DNA of 64,000 nucleotides from Scylla paramamosain (taxonomy: Eukaryota; Arthropoda; Malacostraca; Decapoda; Portunidae): contig NW_026973750.1 of NCBI RefSeq assembly GCF_035594125.1, forward strand, positions 41,001 through 105,000. Direction: 5' to 3'. Below the pieces are notes generated by a model, which worked only from the letters and a program-made list of their open reading frames with translations, was not told the origin of the DNA and did no database searches. Shown here one piece after another: positions 33,756 to 42,659 of this stretch (positions are counted from its first letter, which is position 1; each line of letters begins with the position of its first letter). Made by a program: the position numbers and the translations under genes.

Positions 33756-36700
33756 GTGAAGATTGGCTGTATGAATGTGAGAGGATGGGGTGTGGGCAAG
33801 TTTGAGGATGTATGCAAGGAGCTCAGGGAGTGGAGGTTCGACTTAGTCGGGCTCACTGAGACTCACCTGAGAGATGATGTACGAATGGAGGGATGCGAGT
33901 ATGTTATGATTGGAAAGGGGCGTAAGGCACAGGAAACACTGGGAGGAGGCGTAGCCCTACTCTACAAGAAAGAAAGAGGACTGAAAGTAGAGGAGATTGA
34001 TGTGGGGGAGTGTACAAGTAGTGAGGATGTGCTTGCAGTAAGAGTGGAATGCATGGATGGTCGTGGCAGACCAGAGAAGGTGGTACTGCTGGTAGTGTAC
34101 ATGACTGTCATGGGTGAAAGAGCAGAGAGGGAAAATAGGAGGAAGTATGACATACTTAAGAAAGTTGTGAGAGAGCATGGAGAGGAGAGAGTGCTAATTA
34201 TGGGTGACATGAATGCACATGTGGGAATACTGGGGGAACAGGTGAACAGGAATGGTGAAATGCTTGGAGAGTTTGTTGATGAACTGGAGCTGGAAAATCT
34301 GAACGTTACTTTGGCAGAGGGGCGTGTGACTTGGAGTGCAAGAGAACAGGAATCGGCAATTGACTACATGTTGGTGAATGGAAGAATGCGTGAAATTGTG
34401 TCGCACATGTGGATAGATGAAGATGGTTTGGTTGATATTGTGTCCGATCACAACATGCTGGTTGTGGAGTGCTTGATGCAGGGTGGGAATGAAGTGAAAG
34501 TGGCAAGTAAGAGAAAGAAGTGGAGACTGAGAGATGTAGGGTGGGAGAACTTTCAGGTTGATCTGAGTGAGAGAAGCTGGGACGACGAAAGTGTGCATGA
34601 CGTGGAGCATCTGAATGAGAAACTGGTTGAGGACGTGAGGGGTGCTGCTGAGAACCAGATAGGGTTTGTGAGAGTAGGTAGAAGAAAGAATGTATGTAAA
34701 CCATGGTGGAATGATGAAATCAGAGCGGCTAGGAAGGAGCGAAAGAGAATGAGTAGACAGTGTAGATGGCTGAGGAAAAAGAGGCATGAAAGCGATGAGG
34801 CAGAGAATGAGTATCTGAATGCATGGGCAGCGTATGTGAAGCAGCAGCGGTTGACGAGACGAATGATAATGAATGCTAAAGTGAAGAGTGAAAGGAGCGT
34901 GATTCAATCTTTAAGGGAGAAAGGTATGGAAGGTGGCCGTGAATGGTACAAGTTCATGAGAGGTGAGAATATGTCAGGCAGTGTTGGTGTGGAGAGTCTA
35001 AAAGTGGAGGGTGTAGTTATAACAGAGAAGGATGGAATCAGGGAGGCAATCAAAGGGTTCTGGGAAGAAGTAGGTGGGGTAGGTGAGATGTTTAGTGTGA
35101 GAGAAGAATGTGTAACACTGGAAAGGAAGAATGCAGATGAACTGGATGAAAGAATCAGTAGGGATGAAGTGGAGAGGTGTGTGAGAAGGCAGAAGAATGG
35201 CAAGGCAGCAGGTCCAGATGATATACCCTATGAGTTCTACAAGAATGGTGGGGAGGTAGTGATAGACAGAATGACTGAGTTATTCAACCGAGTGTGGGAT
35301 GAAGAGAGAGTGCCAAGAAAGTGGAATGAGAGCCGAGTGTGTCTGTTACATAAGGGAGGATTTAAGAGTAAGAATGAGCTGAAGAATTACAGGCCAATTG
35401 CATTAGTGAATACAGTAGGTAAAGTTTTCAGTGCAGTGTTGAATGAGAGACTGTGTAAATGGACTGAGAGAGCTGGAGTGCTGGGTGAAGAACAGAATGG
35501 TTTCCGTAGGGACAGGAGAGCTGAGGACAATATGTTTGTGGTGAATGAAATGATTGAGAAGAAAAAGAAGGATGGGGGTAAATTGTACCTAGGTTTTTTG
35601 GATATAGAGAAAGCTTATGATAGAGTGAACAGAGAAATGTTAGGTAGAGTCTTAGAAAAGATTGGATTGAGTGCAAAGATAGTTAACGTAGTGCAAAGTA
35701 TGTATGTGGACACAAGAGCTAGATACAGGCTAGGAGACATAGAAACAGACTGGGTGAAGAGTGAGAGAGGAGTTAGGCAGGGCTGTATATTGTCACCAAC
35801 CCTTTTTAGCCTGTATACAGAGGAGCTAGCAGCCAGGATGAGAAGAATGAATGTAGGGGTAAGTGTGGGGAATGATAAAGTATGTGTGCTCCTTTATGCA
35901 GATGATGTAGTTGTTATGAGTGAATCGGCAGATGAGCTTCAAAGTTTGTTGGATGTAGTGGATGGCTATGGTAAAGACTTTGGAGTAAGGTTTAGCAGTG
36001 AGAAAAGCAAAGTAATGATTGTGAATAGATCAGAGGATGAAAGTAATGTGGTATGGAGACTTGGAGAGAATGAGTTGAGACAGGTGCAAGAATACAAGTA
36101 CTTAGGGATGTGGATGAGTCCTAGTGGGTGTGCAAAGGCAAAGAATGAAAAGATAAGTATGCTAAACCAGTGGGTAGGTCGATTGGGAAGCGCGGCAAGG
36201 ATGAGAGCAAGTAAGTATGATGTGTTGAGAGAAGTGTGGAAGAGATGCATGAGAATGACAGACAGGAATGGATTGCAAGTTGTGTGGGCGATAAGAATGG
36301 CTGGTAGGAATCAAAATGAGCGTGAATGGGTGGTAACAAGAGGAGGAAGAGTGGGAGCCGAATGGGATGTGAGAAAATGGAAGAATGAGATAGACAAAGA
36401 AGTGAAATGTGTGGGACTGAATGAATGGAAGAATGAGATGGAAAGAAAGAAGACCCTGGAATGGTACAAGGAGAAAGAGGCCCCGAGGTATGAAAGGTGG
36501 TATGATGGAAGCCTGGGCGGTGATCTTCTCTTCCGAGCGAGGGCACAGTGTATGGATGTGAATGCAAGGAGTTACAGGTGGTCTGATTCCCGCAGCAAAG
36601 TGTGCCAGATGTGTGACATGGGAGAGGATGAGACGGTGAAACATGTGGTGCTGGAGTGTGTGCAGTATGCCAGAGACAGGAATGAGATGATGCAAGTGAT

Positions 36701-36863
36701 ACTGACTGAGTTAGGGCATGATAGGAATGAAAGAGTGGAGAAGACAGGAAAGGAATGGATGGTGTTGTTGCTGGGACTGTGTAGAGAGGCGAATGAAAGG
36801 ATGATTGAGGCGGTGAAAGAGTTTCTGGAGAGAATGTGGCGTGCCAGGTGTATGAACAATTAG
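33756..36863 (+). CDS. LINE family A ORF2 protein: endonuclease and reverse transcriptase with a 95-codon internal deletion
   Basis: 1035 codons without stop. Endonuclease: KIGCMNVRGWG at the start, ETHLRDD near 39, GDMNAHVG near 149 and SDHNMLV near 229. RT: GKAAGPDDIPYEFY near 485, NYRPIALVNTVGKVF near 543, FLDIEKAYDRVN near 614, GVRQGCILSPTLF near 674 and LYADDVVVM near 711 with both aspartates. C-terminal zinc knuckle CQMCDMGEDETVKHVVLEC near 949. Against copy 2, 285 bp are missing at 36238-36244, between two GGAAGAG words, which removes the thumb-like region after ASKYDVLREVWK. The first codon is GTG; the first in-frame ATG is 33771, inside the endonuclease start. RT activity is doubtful without the deleted part. 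Confidence 0.9.
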   Translation: MKIGCMNVRGWGVGKFEDVCKELREWRFDLVGLTETHLRDDVRMEGCEYVMIGKGRKAQETLGGGVALLYKKERGLKVEEIDVGECTSSEDVLAVRVECMDGRGRPEKVVLLVVYMTVMGERAERENRRKYDILKKVVREHGEERVLIMGDMNAHVGILGEQVNRNGEMLGEFVDELELENLNVTLAEGRVTWSAREQESAIDYMLVNGRMREIVSHMWIDEDGLVDIVSDHNMLVVECLMQGGNEVKVASKRKKWRLRDVGWENFQVDLSERSWDDESVHDVEHLNEKLVEDVRGAAENQIGFVRVGRRKNVCKPWWNDEIRAARKERKRMSRQCRWLRKKRHESDEAENEYLNAWAAYVKQQRLTRRMIMNAKVKSERSVIQSLREKGMEGGREWYKFMRGENMSGSVGVESLKVEGVVITEKDGIREAIKGFWEEVGGVGEMFSVREECVTLERKNADELDERISRDEVERCVRRQKNGKAAGPDDIPYEFYKNGGEVVIDRMTELFNRVWDEERVPRKWNESRVCLLHKGGFKSKNELKNYRPIALVNTVGKVFSAVLNERLCKWTERAGVLGEEQNGFRRDRRAEDNMFVVNEMIEKKKKDGGKLYLGFLDIEKAYDRVNREMLGRVLEKIGLSAKIVNVVQSMYVDTRARYRLGDIETDWVKSERGVRQGCILSPTLFSLYTEELAARMRRMNVGVSVGNDKVCVLLYADDVVVMSESADELQSLLDVVDGYGKDFGVRFSSEKSKVMIVNRSEDESNVVWRLGENELRQVQEYKYLGMWMSPSGCAKAKNEKISMLNQWVGRLGSAARMRASKYDVLREVWKRCMRMTDRNGLQVVWAIRMAGRNQNEREWVVTRGGRVGAEWDVRKWKNEIDKEVKCVGLNEWKNEMERKKTLEWYKEKEAPRYERWYDGSLGGDLLFRARAQCMDVNARSYRWSDSRSKVCQMCDMGEDETVKHVVLECVQYARDRNEMMQVILTELGHDRNERVEKTGKEWMVLLLGLCREANERMIEAVKEFLERMWRARCMNN

Positions 36864-36989
36864 GATAGAGGATGCTGTTCGTTTCTCTTTTTTTTTTCCC
36901 CCTTTCTACAGGAGTTGCCGATCCAAAGGCCTGGCTCAGGAGTGATCCTGTGCCACCTGTACCATCAAGATCAAGATCAAGATCAATCT

Positions 36990-37735
36990 GGCAACGCTGA
37001 ACTGTACGAGCCTAACAGAATCTCATGGCGTCCCGAAGGAAGGTTTGAAGTTGCATGTATAGATACTGACCAAAAAACACCAAAATTCACATGAACGCGG
37101 CGCCCACACCAAAATTACTAGTAGAAGTGAGGGAAAGGAAGTCCAGGTGAGTGTGTCTGGCCAAAAATCGCCTTAAAATGGCAAGAATGGACGCTGTTAC
37201 CACCACAAGAAACAGAAGGGGAGGGAGCGGTGTGTTTAGGGAGAACTTCAGGGATCTGGTGTGTTTGGATTTTGGTTAATGTGTAGAATATCTGCTCCTG
37301 CCTCAGCCTAACCTTCACTAGCCGTGTTCAAGTTTACATCTGACATATAAAGGGTCACTGGCAGAAGGCTGGCTGATAAGTACTCTTGGGGAGGGCGGGG
37401 GGGATGGGACATCAAACTTTTCTTATTTCCCCACGGAGGGAGGAAGTTGCGGAAAGAGGAAAAGACAGGAGATGTTTGGACTCACTCACCTGCTTGACTC
37501 ACCTGGATGGCTACCCTTTCTTGACATATGAATAGACAGGTAGAGGTTATTTCAGATGAATGTAAGGGCAGCGCGGATCTGCAGGTGCGCCAAACCTTAC
37601 GGTATTTTACTGTTTCCCCAGTATTAACGTGGCTTTCCTTACCCTTCTTATCAGAGAAGGGCACTGGTCTACCCTGGTGAGGGGGTGTTCGTTCGTGCGT
37701 GTGTGTCACATCTGTTGGCAAGCGTGAAATTGTTC
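36990..37735. other. Intergenic stretch upstream of the putative zinc-finger promoter
   Basis: No coding motif seen on either strand. Moderately GC-rich and free of long repeats. Confidence 0.45.
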
Positions 37736-37740
37736 ACGGT

Positions 37741-37943
37741 GATTGGTTCCTTTGAGAATGCAGCTGCTGTCCAATTAAAACATGAGGGATTAATTTAGCC
37801 AATGACAGCGCTTTACTTCATCCTGAGGAGGGAGAAGCGCTCAATTTGAAATATTTGAGTTAGTGCGAGGAAGAAGTCTGTCCGCGGTGGGTGTTGCTGC
37901 CATTATTTCCAGCGCACCGCCACATTTTGTGAAGAGAAACAAG
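37741..37943 (+). promoter_or_regulatory. Putative promoter and non-coding first exon of the zinc-finger gene
   Basis: Three CCAAT-type boxes lie within 65 bp: GATTGG (37741), CCAATT (37771) and CCAAT (37799). A GC-richer stretch follows and ends at a good donor, AACAAG|GTGACC (37944). The nearest matching acceptor is TTGCAG|AAATGG at 39152/39153, directly before the zinc-finger ATG. The 1.2-kb intron inferred this way holds TTAGG and 47-bp repeats. No TATA box was seen. Confidence 0.4.
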
Positions 37944-37977
37944 GTGACCACTTCTTATTCATTTCTCTGCCTTGCCA

Positions 37978-38277
37978 GTTAGGTTAGGTGACTTTAGTTA
38001 GGTTAGGTTAAGTTAGTTTAGTTTGGTTAGTGTGGTTAGGTTTGGTTGTTAGGTTTAGTTAGGTTAGGTTAGGTAGTTTAGTTAGGTTGAATTAGTTTGG
38101 ATAGGTTTTATTTGGCTAGGTTAGGTTAATTTAGTTAGGTTATGTTAGTTAGGTTAAGTTAGGTTAGGTTAACTTAGTTTGGTTAGGTTAAGTTAGTCTT
38201 GGTTAGGTTAGGTTAAGTTAAGTTTGGTTAGGTTAGGTTAGCTACTTTAGTTAGGTTAAGTTAGCTAGTTTGGTTAG
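37978..38277. repeat. Degenerate TTAGG telomere-like tract (G-strand orientation)
   Basis: About 300 bp of GGTTA-type repeats with TTAGTTTAG and TTAGGTTAAG variants, opposite in orientation to the tracts at 5.0 and 27.0 kb. Confidence 0.85.
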
Positions 38278-38571
38278 GCCTGTAAGGTGGAGGTTGAGCG
38301 GAATGATGTCGCTTTCCTCCGGAGTGGTGAATCTGCTCCACCCGGATCCTCGATGCTGGATCCACTTGTTGCGGTGGATTGTTACCCTCTAATTTAATTC
38401 ATTCCCATCACCACTAACCTTGCTGTTGGAATGACAGTTCCCACAAACACTCGATTTAAATTCAAATTATGTTGAAAGGCCGGGGGCAAATGTGACATTT
38501 TTTTTTTTTCCTTTACCTCAGTTAAATTGTCTGTGTGCATGATTTGGTTAGCCTTAGATGTTAATGAGTTA

Positions 38572-38803
38572 GGTATTCTGTACACAGCATTAATACTGTG
38601 ATAACATTTTGAACAGTAAGTATTCTGTACACAGCATTAATACTGTGATAACATTTTGAACAGTAAGTATTCTGTACACAGCATTAATACTGTGATAACA
38701 TTTTGAACAGTAAGTATTCTGCACACAGCATTAATACTGTGATAACATTTTGAACAGTAAGTATTCTGTACACAGCATTAATACTGTGATAACATTTTGA
38801 ACA
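38572..38803. repeat. Minisatellite, 47 bp by 5
   Basis: A unit with GTATTCTGTACACAGCATTA, then ATACTGTGATAACA and TTTTGAACAGTAA, is repeated five times with only one or two substitutions. Confidence 0.95.
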
Positions 38804-39039
38804 AGTATACCGGGGAAAAACTGTGTTTGTGTCCTTCATGACCCAGTGAAGTGTGGGTGGGTGACCCAACTTTGGGCTGTGACCCAAGGGTTAAGAACCA
38901 CTGACCCAAGGTGATGCACTCTTCCAGGCACTTGCTGTGAGAGAGAGGGGAGACCTGTGCACCGCTGTGCTGCACTGTGCTTGGATGTCCCTGGTTCACT
39001 CCTGAGGCTGTACCATTCTTGCCCCTATTGTGAGTATGT

Positions 39040-39041
<2 letters not shown>

Positions 39042-39071
<30 letters not shown>
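39042..39071. repeat. (TG)n microsatellite
   Basis: Fifteen TG units in the inferred intron before the zinc-finger coding exon. Confidence 0.95.
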
Positions 39072-39073
<2 letters not shown>

Positions 39074-39154
39074 TTGACAATTACTGAAGGGTTTGTGACT
39101 TGACCCGTCCCACAAGTGACAAAGACGGCATCACATTGGTCAGTGCTTGCAGAA

Positions 39155-39373
39155 ATGGCTCTTTCTGAGACGTGGGTACAGTTTGTAATGGCCGCCACTC
39201 TTCCCTGCTCCATAGACCAGGCCAGCATCCAGGCCGCCGCCTTGCCTGGCACTGACGGCTGTCTGGCCTCCCCGAGGGTCCCTGCAGGACTGGAAGCGGC
39301 GTGTGCTGGCGGGAGTGGTGCTGCGGTGGAGGTCGTGAGGCCGGGCAGCAGCATGAGCGGCCGGCAGCGGCGT

Positions 39374-39404
<31 letters not shown>

Positions 39405-40998
39405 CAGCCTCAGGTGTGGGGAGGCACAGGCGTGGTGGCAAGAATCATCTGGAGGCAGGCAGCTCTGTCCACAGAGGAGAGAGAGCAAGTTTGAGTGCCA
39501 GCAGTGTGACAACACTTTTGTATCCAGACAAGGCCTTAAGTACCACATCCTGACACACAGTGGTGTTAGAAATTATGAGTGTGGTGAGTGTGGCAGGAAA
39601 TTTACCCAAAAGAGTCACCTCACCACACATACCCTGACACACAGTGGTGTTAGAAATTATGAGTGTGATGAGTGTGGGAAGAAATTTATCAGAAAGTCTA
39701 CCCTCACCAGACACATCCTGACACACAGTGGTGTCAGAAATTATGAGTGTGATGAGTGTGGGGAGAAATTTACCAAAAAGTCTAACCTCACCAGACACAC
39801 CCTGACACACAGTGGTGTTAGAAATTATGAGTGTGATGAGTGTGGGAAGAAATTTACCCGCAAGTCTCACCTCACCAGACACACCCTGACACACAGTGGT
39901 GTTAGAAATTATGAGTGTGATGAGTGTGGGAAGAAATTTACCCGCAAGTCTCACCTCAACACACACACCCTGACACACAGTGGTGTTAGAAATTATGAGT
40001 GTGATGAGTGTGGGAAGAAATTTATCAGAAAGTCTAGCCTCACCAGACACACCCTGACACACAGTGGTGTTCGAAATTATGAGTATGATGAGTGTGGGAA
40101 GAAATTTATCTGCAAGTCTTACCTCACCACACACACCCTGACACACAGTGGTGTTAGAAAATTATGAGTGTGGTGAGTGTGGGAAGAAATTTACCCGCAA
40201 GTCTCACCTCACCAGACACACCCTGACACACAGTGGTGTTAGAAATTATGAGTGTGATGAGTGTGGGAAGAAATTTATCAGAAAGTCTACCCTCACCAGA
40301 CACACCCTGACACAGTGGTGTCAGAAATTATGAGTGTGATGAGTGTGGGGAGAAATTTACCAAAAAGTCTAACCTCACCAGACACACCCTGACACACAGT
40401 GGTGTTAAAAATTATGAGTGTGATGAGTGTGGGAAGAAATTTACCCACAAGTCTAACCTCACCACATACACCCTGACACACAGTGGTGTTAGAAATTATG
40501 AGTGTGATGAGTGTGGGAAGAAATTTACCCACAAGTCTTCCCTCAAGACACACCCTGACACACAGTGGTGTTAAAAATTATGAGTGTGATGAGTGTGGGA
40601 AGAAATTTACCCACAAATCTTCCCTCACCACACACCCTGACACACAGTGGTGTTAGAGAAATTATGAGTGTGATGAGTGTGATGAGTGTGGGAAGAAATT
40701 TACCCACAAGTCTTACCTCACCACACACACCCTGACACACAGTGGTGTTAAAAATTATGAGTGTGATGAGTGTGGGAAGAAATTTACCCACAAGTCTTCC
40801 CTTAACACACACACCCTGACACACAGTGGTGTTAAAAATTATGAGTGTGATGAGTGTGGGAAGAAATTTACCACCATTTCTCATCTCAATCAACACGCCT
40901 TCAGACACACTGGGGTGAGGGAGTTCGAGTGTGATGTTTGTGGCAAGTGTTTCAAGACAAAGGGTGAGATTGCCAAGCACGTGAAGATCCACTTCTGA
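39155..40998 (+). pseudogene. C2H2 zinc-finger gene, about 18 fingers, polyglutamine N-terminus, several indels
   Basis: A probable nuclear DNA-binding protein gene. ATG 39155 follows an acceptor-like TTGCAG. The N-terminal frame (MALSETWVQFV, Ala/Gly-rich, ten Gln) runs to about 39475, where the finger frame differs; a 2-bp change in the GA run (39475-39485) or a tiny intron would explain this. About 18 fingers of 28 residues follow (consensus [10 protein letters not shown], then a two-His end and linker SGVRN). Finger 8 has Tyr for its first Cys and finger 12 Tyr for a His; the unit after 14 has an extra DEC triplet. Indels occur near 40158 (+1), 40312 (-2), 40545 (-2), 40628 (-2) and 40657 (+2). 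They sum to a multiple of three, and the last fingers return to the first frame. Fingers 1, 17 and 18 are divergent. As given, the full array cannot be read. Confidence 0.85.
39374..39403 (+). repeat. CAA(CAG)9 tract coding polyglutamine
   Basis: Ten Gln codons in the N-terminal frame of the zinc-finger gene; in the finger frame the same bases read polyalanine. Confidence 0.9.
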
Positions 40999-41236
40999 GG
41001 TGGTGGTGTGTGGACACATGGGGCCACACCTGTACCTGTGGTGGTGGTGTTGGTGGTGGTTGCCGTGCCTGTGAGGGAGTCATGGCCCCAGCAGTTTTGT
41101 GTGGTGGTGGTGGTGGTGGTGGTGTGGTGGTGGTGTGGGGGAGTCATGGCCCCAGCAGTTTTGTGTGGTGGTGGTGGTGGTGTGGGGGAGTCATGGCCCC
41201 AGCATTTGTTTTGTTGGCAGTGCAGGTGTGACTTTC

Positions 41237-41242
41237 AATAAA
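41237..41242 (+). terminator. Polyadenylation signal AATAAA after the zinc-finger gene
   Basis: AATAAA followed by a GT-rich stretch, about 240 bp after the stop codon. The 3' UTR before it is GGT-rich and repeats GGGAGTCATGGCCCCAGCA three times. Confidence 0.6.
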
Positions 41243-41262
41243 TGTGTGTGTGCAGTAAACCT

Positions 41263-41622
41263 TTGTTTGTGTATTCACCAGGTGTAGTATACAGGGCCTC
41301 AGCTACAGGAATATATTGTAGTGAGGCAGCCCCTCTCTCTCCTTGCCTCAAGTGTTTGTGTATTCACCAGGTGTAGTATACAGGGCCTCAGCTACAGGAA
41401 TATATTGTAGTGAGGCAGCCCCTCTCTCTCCTTGCCTCAAGTGTTTGTGTATTCACCAGGTGTAGTATACAGGGCCTCAGCTACAGGAATATATTGTAGT
41501 GAGGCAGCCCCTCTCTCTCCTTGCCTCAAGTGTTTGTGTATTCACCAAGTGTAGTATACAGGGCCTCAGCTACAGGAATATATTGTAGTGAGGCAGCCCC
41601 TCTCTCTCCTTGCCTCAAGTGT
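41263..41622. repeat. Minisatellite, 89 bp by 4
   Basis: The unit GTGTTTGTGTATTCACCAGG through GGCCTCAGCTACAGG to CTCCTTGCCTCAA is repeated four times, nearly identical, right after the zinc-finger polyadenylation signal. Confidence 0.95.
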
Positions 41623-41685
41623 TGTGTTTTCGTTTCTTTTTGTCACCCTTCACACATTAGGTTAGGTTAAGTCTGGCACCTTCTT

Positions 41686-41822
<137 letters not shown>

Positions 41823-41825
41823 ACA

Positions 41826-42114
41826 GGTGAGGGAGCACACAAGTGTAGCAGCTAACAGTTTCTGTGTAATTGTCGTGGTGGTGACTTTCCTCCTCATATT
41901 CTCGTCCAGGAAGGGAAAGGCTGCCCTCGTGTTCCTCACCATCCTGTTGTGTCACCAACCGTGTTGTCTGTGTGCTTGTTTGGTGATGACTGGCCCTGCA
42001 TCACTGTGCCCTCGTCTTTGCTCCTTCACTGCTGCCAGCTGTGCCCGTGGTCATGATGACGGTAGTGATGGTGATGATGATGGCGAGCGAGACATTCAAA
42101 GGAGGGCGTTCACG
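41826..42114. other. Stretch with a weak ORF, no recognised family
   Basis: An open frame of about 100 codons begins with a hydrophobic run (VIVVVVTFLLIF) but has no family motif and leads into LINE sequence. Probably fortuitous. Confidence 0.3.
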
Positions 42115-42365
42115 TGCGTGGTGGTGAGCAGGTGATGATTGGAGAGGCACAGAACGTTCAGGATGGAGGAGGAGGAGGAGCAGGAGTCTTTGTGTATAGG
42201 AAGGAGAGGAATGTAAGAGGAGAAAAGATAGATGTAGGCAGCTCTGTCATGAGAGAAGGCGGCAGAGTGCACAGGCCACCCTGGAATGTCGTGAAAGGCT
42301 TGCGGTGGTCGTGGTGTGCGTGAAGGGGGAGGGTGAGAGGGCAGGCAGAGACAACACCAAGAGTT
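42115..42365 (+). pseudogene. Fragment of a family A-like LINE endonuclease
   Basis: EQVMIGEAQNVQ, GAGVFVYRKERNV and EKIDVGSS align with CEYVMIGKGRKAQ, GGVALLYKKERGL and EEIDVGEC of the intact endonuclease. After a frameshift, VVVVCVKGEGERAGRDN aligns with LLVVYMTVMGERAEREN. It is clearly diverged from copies 1 and 2, so it belongs to another subfamily. Confidence 0.75.
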
Positions 42366-42615
42366 AACCAGTGTTCTCATTCATTCTTCCCTTTCTCAGG
42401 TAAACGCTGGGACTCCCTGCCTGCTTCTGCATTTCCTCCTTCCAATGGCTTCAAGTCTTTCAACGAGGGGGAGGCTCAAGACATTGTTTTATTTATCTAT
42501 TTTTATTATTCTCATTTCATTTGGCTCCTCTACAGGAACTGGCATTAAGTTGGCTTTTTATTCAAATTTTTTGTTGTCCTTTTCTAACAGCCCTCTTACA
42601 TAAAAGAAAATAACT
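42366..42615 (+). pseudogene. 3' fragment of LINE family B joined to the endonuclease fragment
   Basis: HSFFPFSGKRWDSLPASAF corresponds to the C-terminal FIPFSGKLWNSLPASVF of LINE B, followed by TACAGGAACTGGCATTAAG. It joins the family A fragment directly near 42365, in the plus orientation. Confidence 0.7.
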
Positions 42616-42659
42616 AAATAATAACAAGAAAAGCCAGTGTCTCTGGGTGGCGAAACCAC

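Larger units (their letters stand above)
32689..36985 (+). mobile_element. LINE family A, copy 1
   Basis: Shared with copy 2 from GTGTGTACAAGTGG (32689) to the ATCAAG hexamer repeats at the 3' end (about 36962-36985). Flanks differ outside those limits, so each is a separate insertion. ORF1 and ORF2 are both open, but ORF2 lacks 95 codons. No target-site duplication was recognised. Confidence 0.9.

Noticed and set aside
32624..33856. 410-codon minus-strand ORF rich in Ser, Thr and Leu (and its twin at 43611-44816)
   Set aside because: Shadow of the purine-rich family A ORF1; no family motif, and it tracks the sense ORF in both copies.
34194..34907. 237-codon minus-strand ORF opposite the endonuclease
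   Set aside because: Shadow of ORF2. His/Ser/Leu-rich composition follows from the GA-rich sense codons.
38572..38803. CRISPR-like array
   Set aside because: The 47-bp units are directly tandem without unique spacers, and the genome is eukaryotic. The same applies to the 31-, 66-, 77- and 89-bp arrays.
39155..40998. Intact functional zinc-finger gene
   Set aside because: Reading as given meets several frameshifts; kept as a pseudogene pending read support.
41008..41241. Val/Gly/Trp-rich ORFs after the zinc-finger stop
   Set aside because: GGT-rich 3' UTR repeats; no motif.
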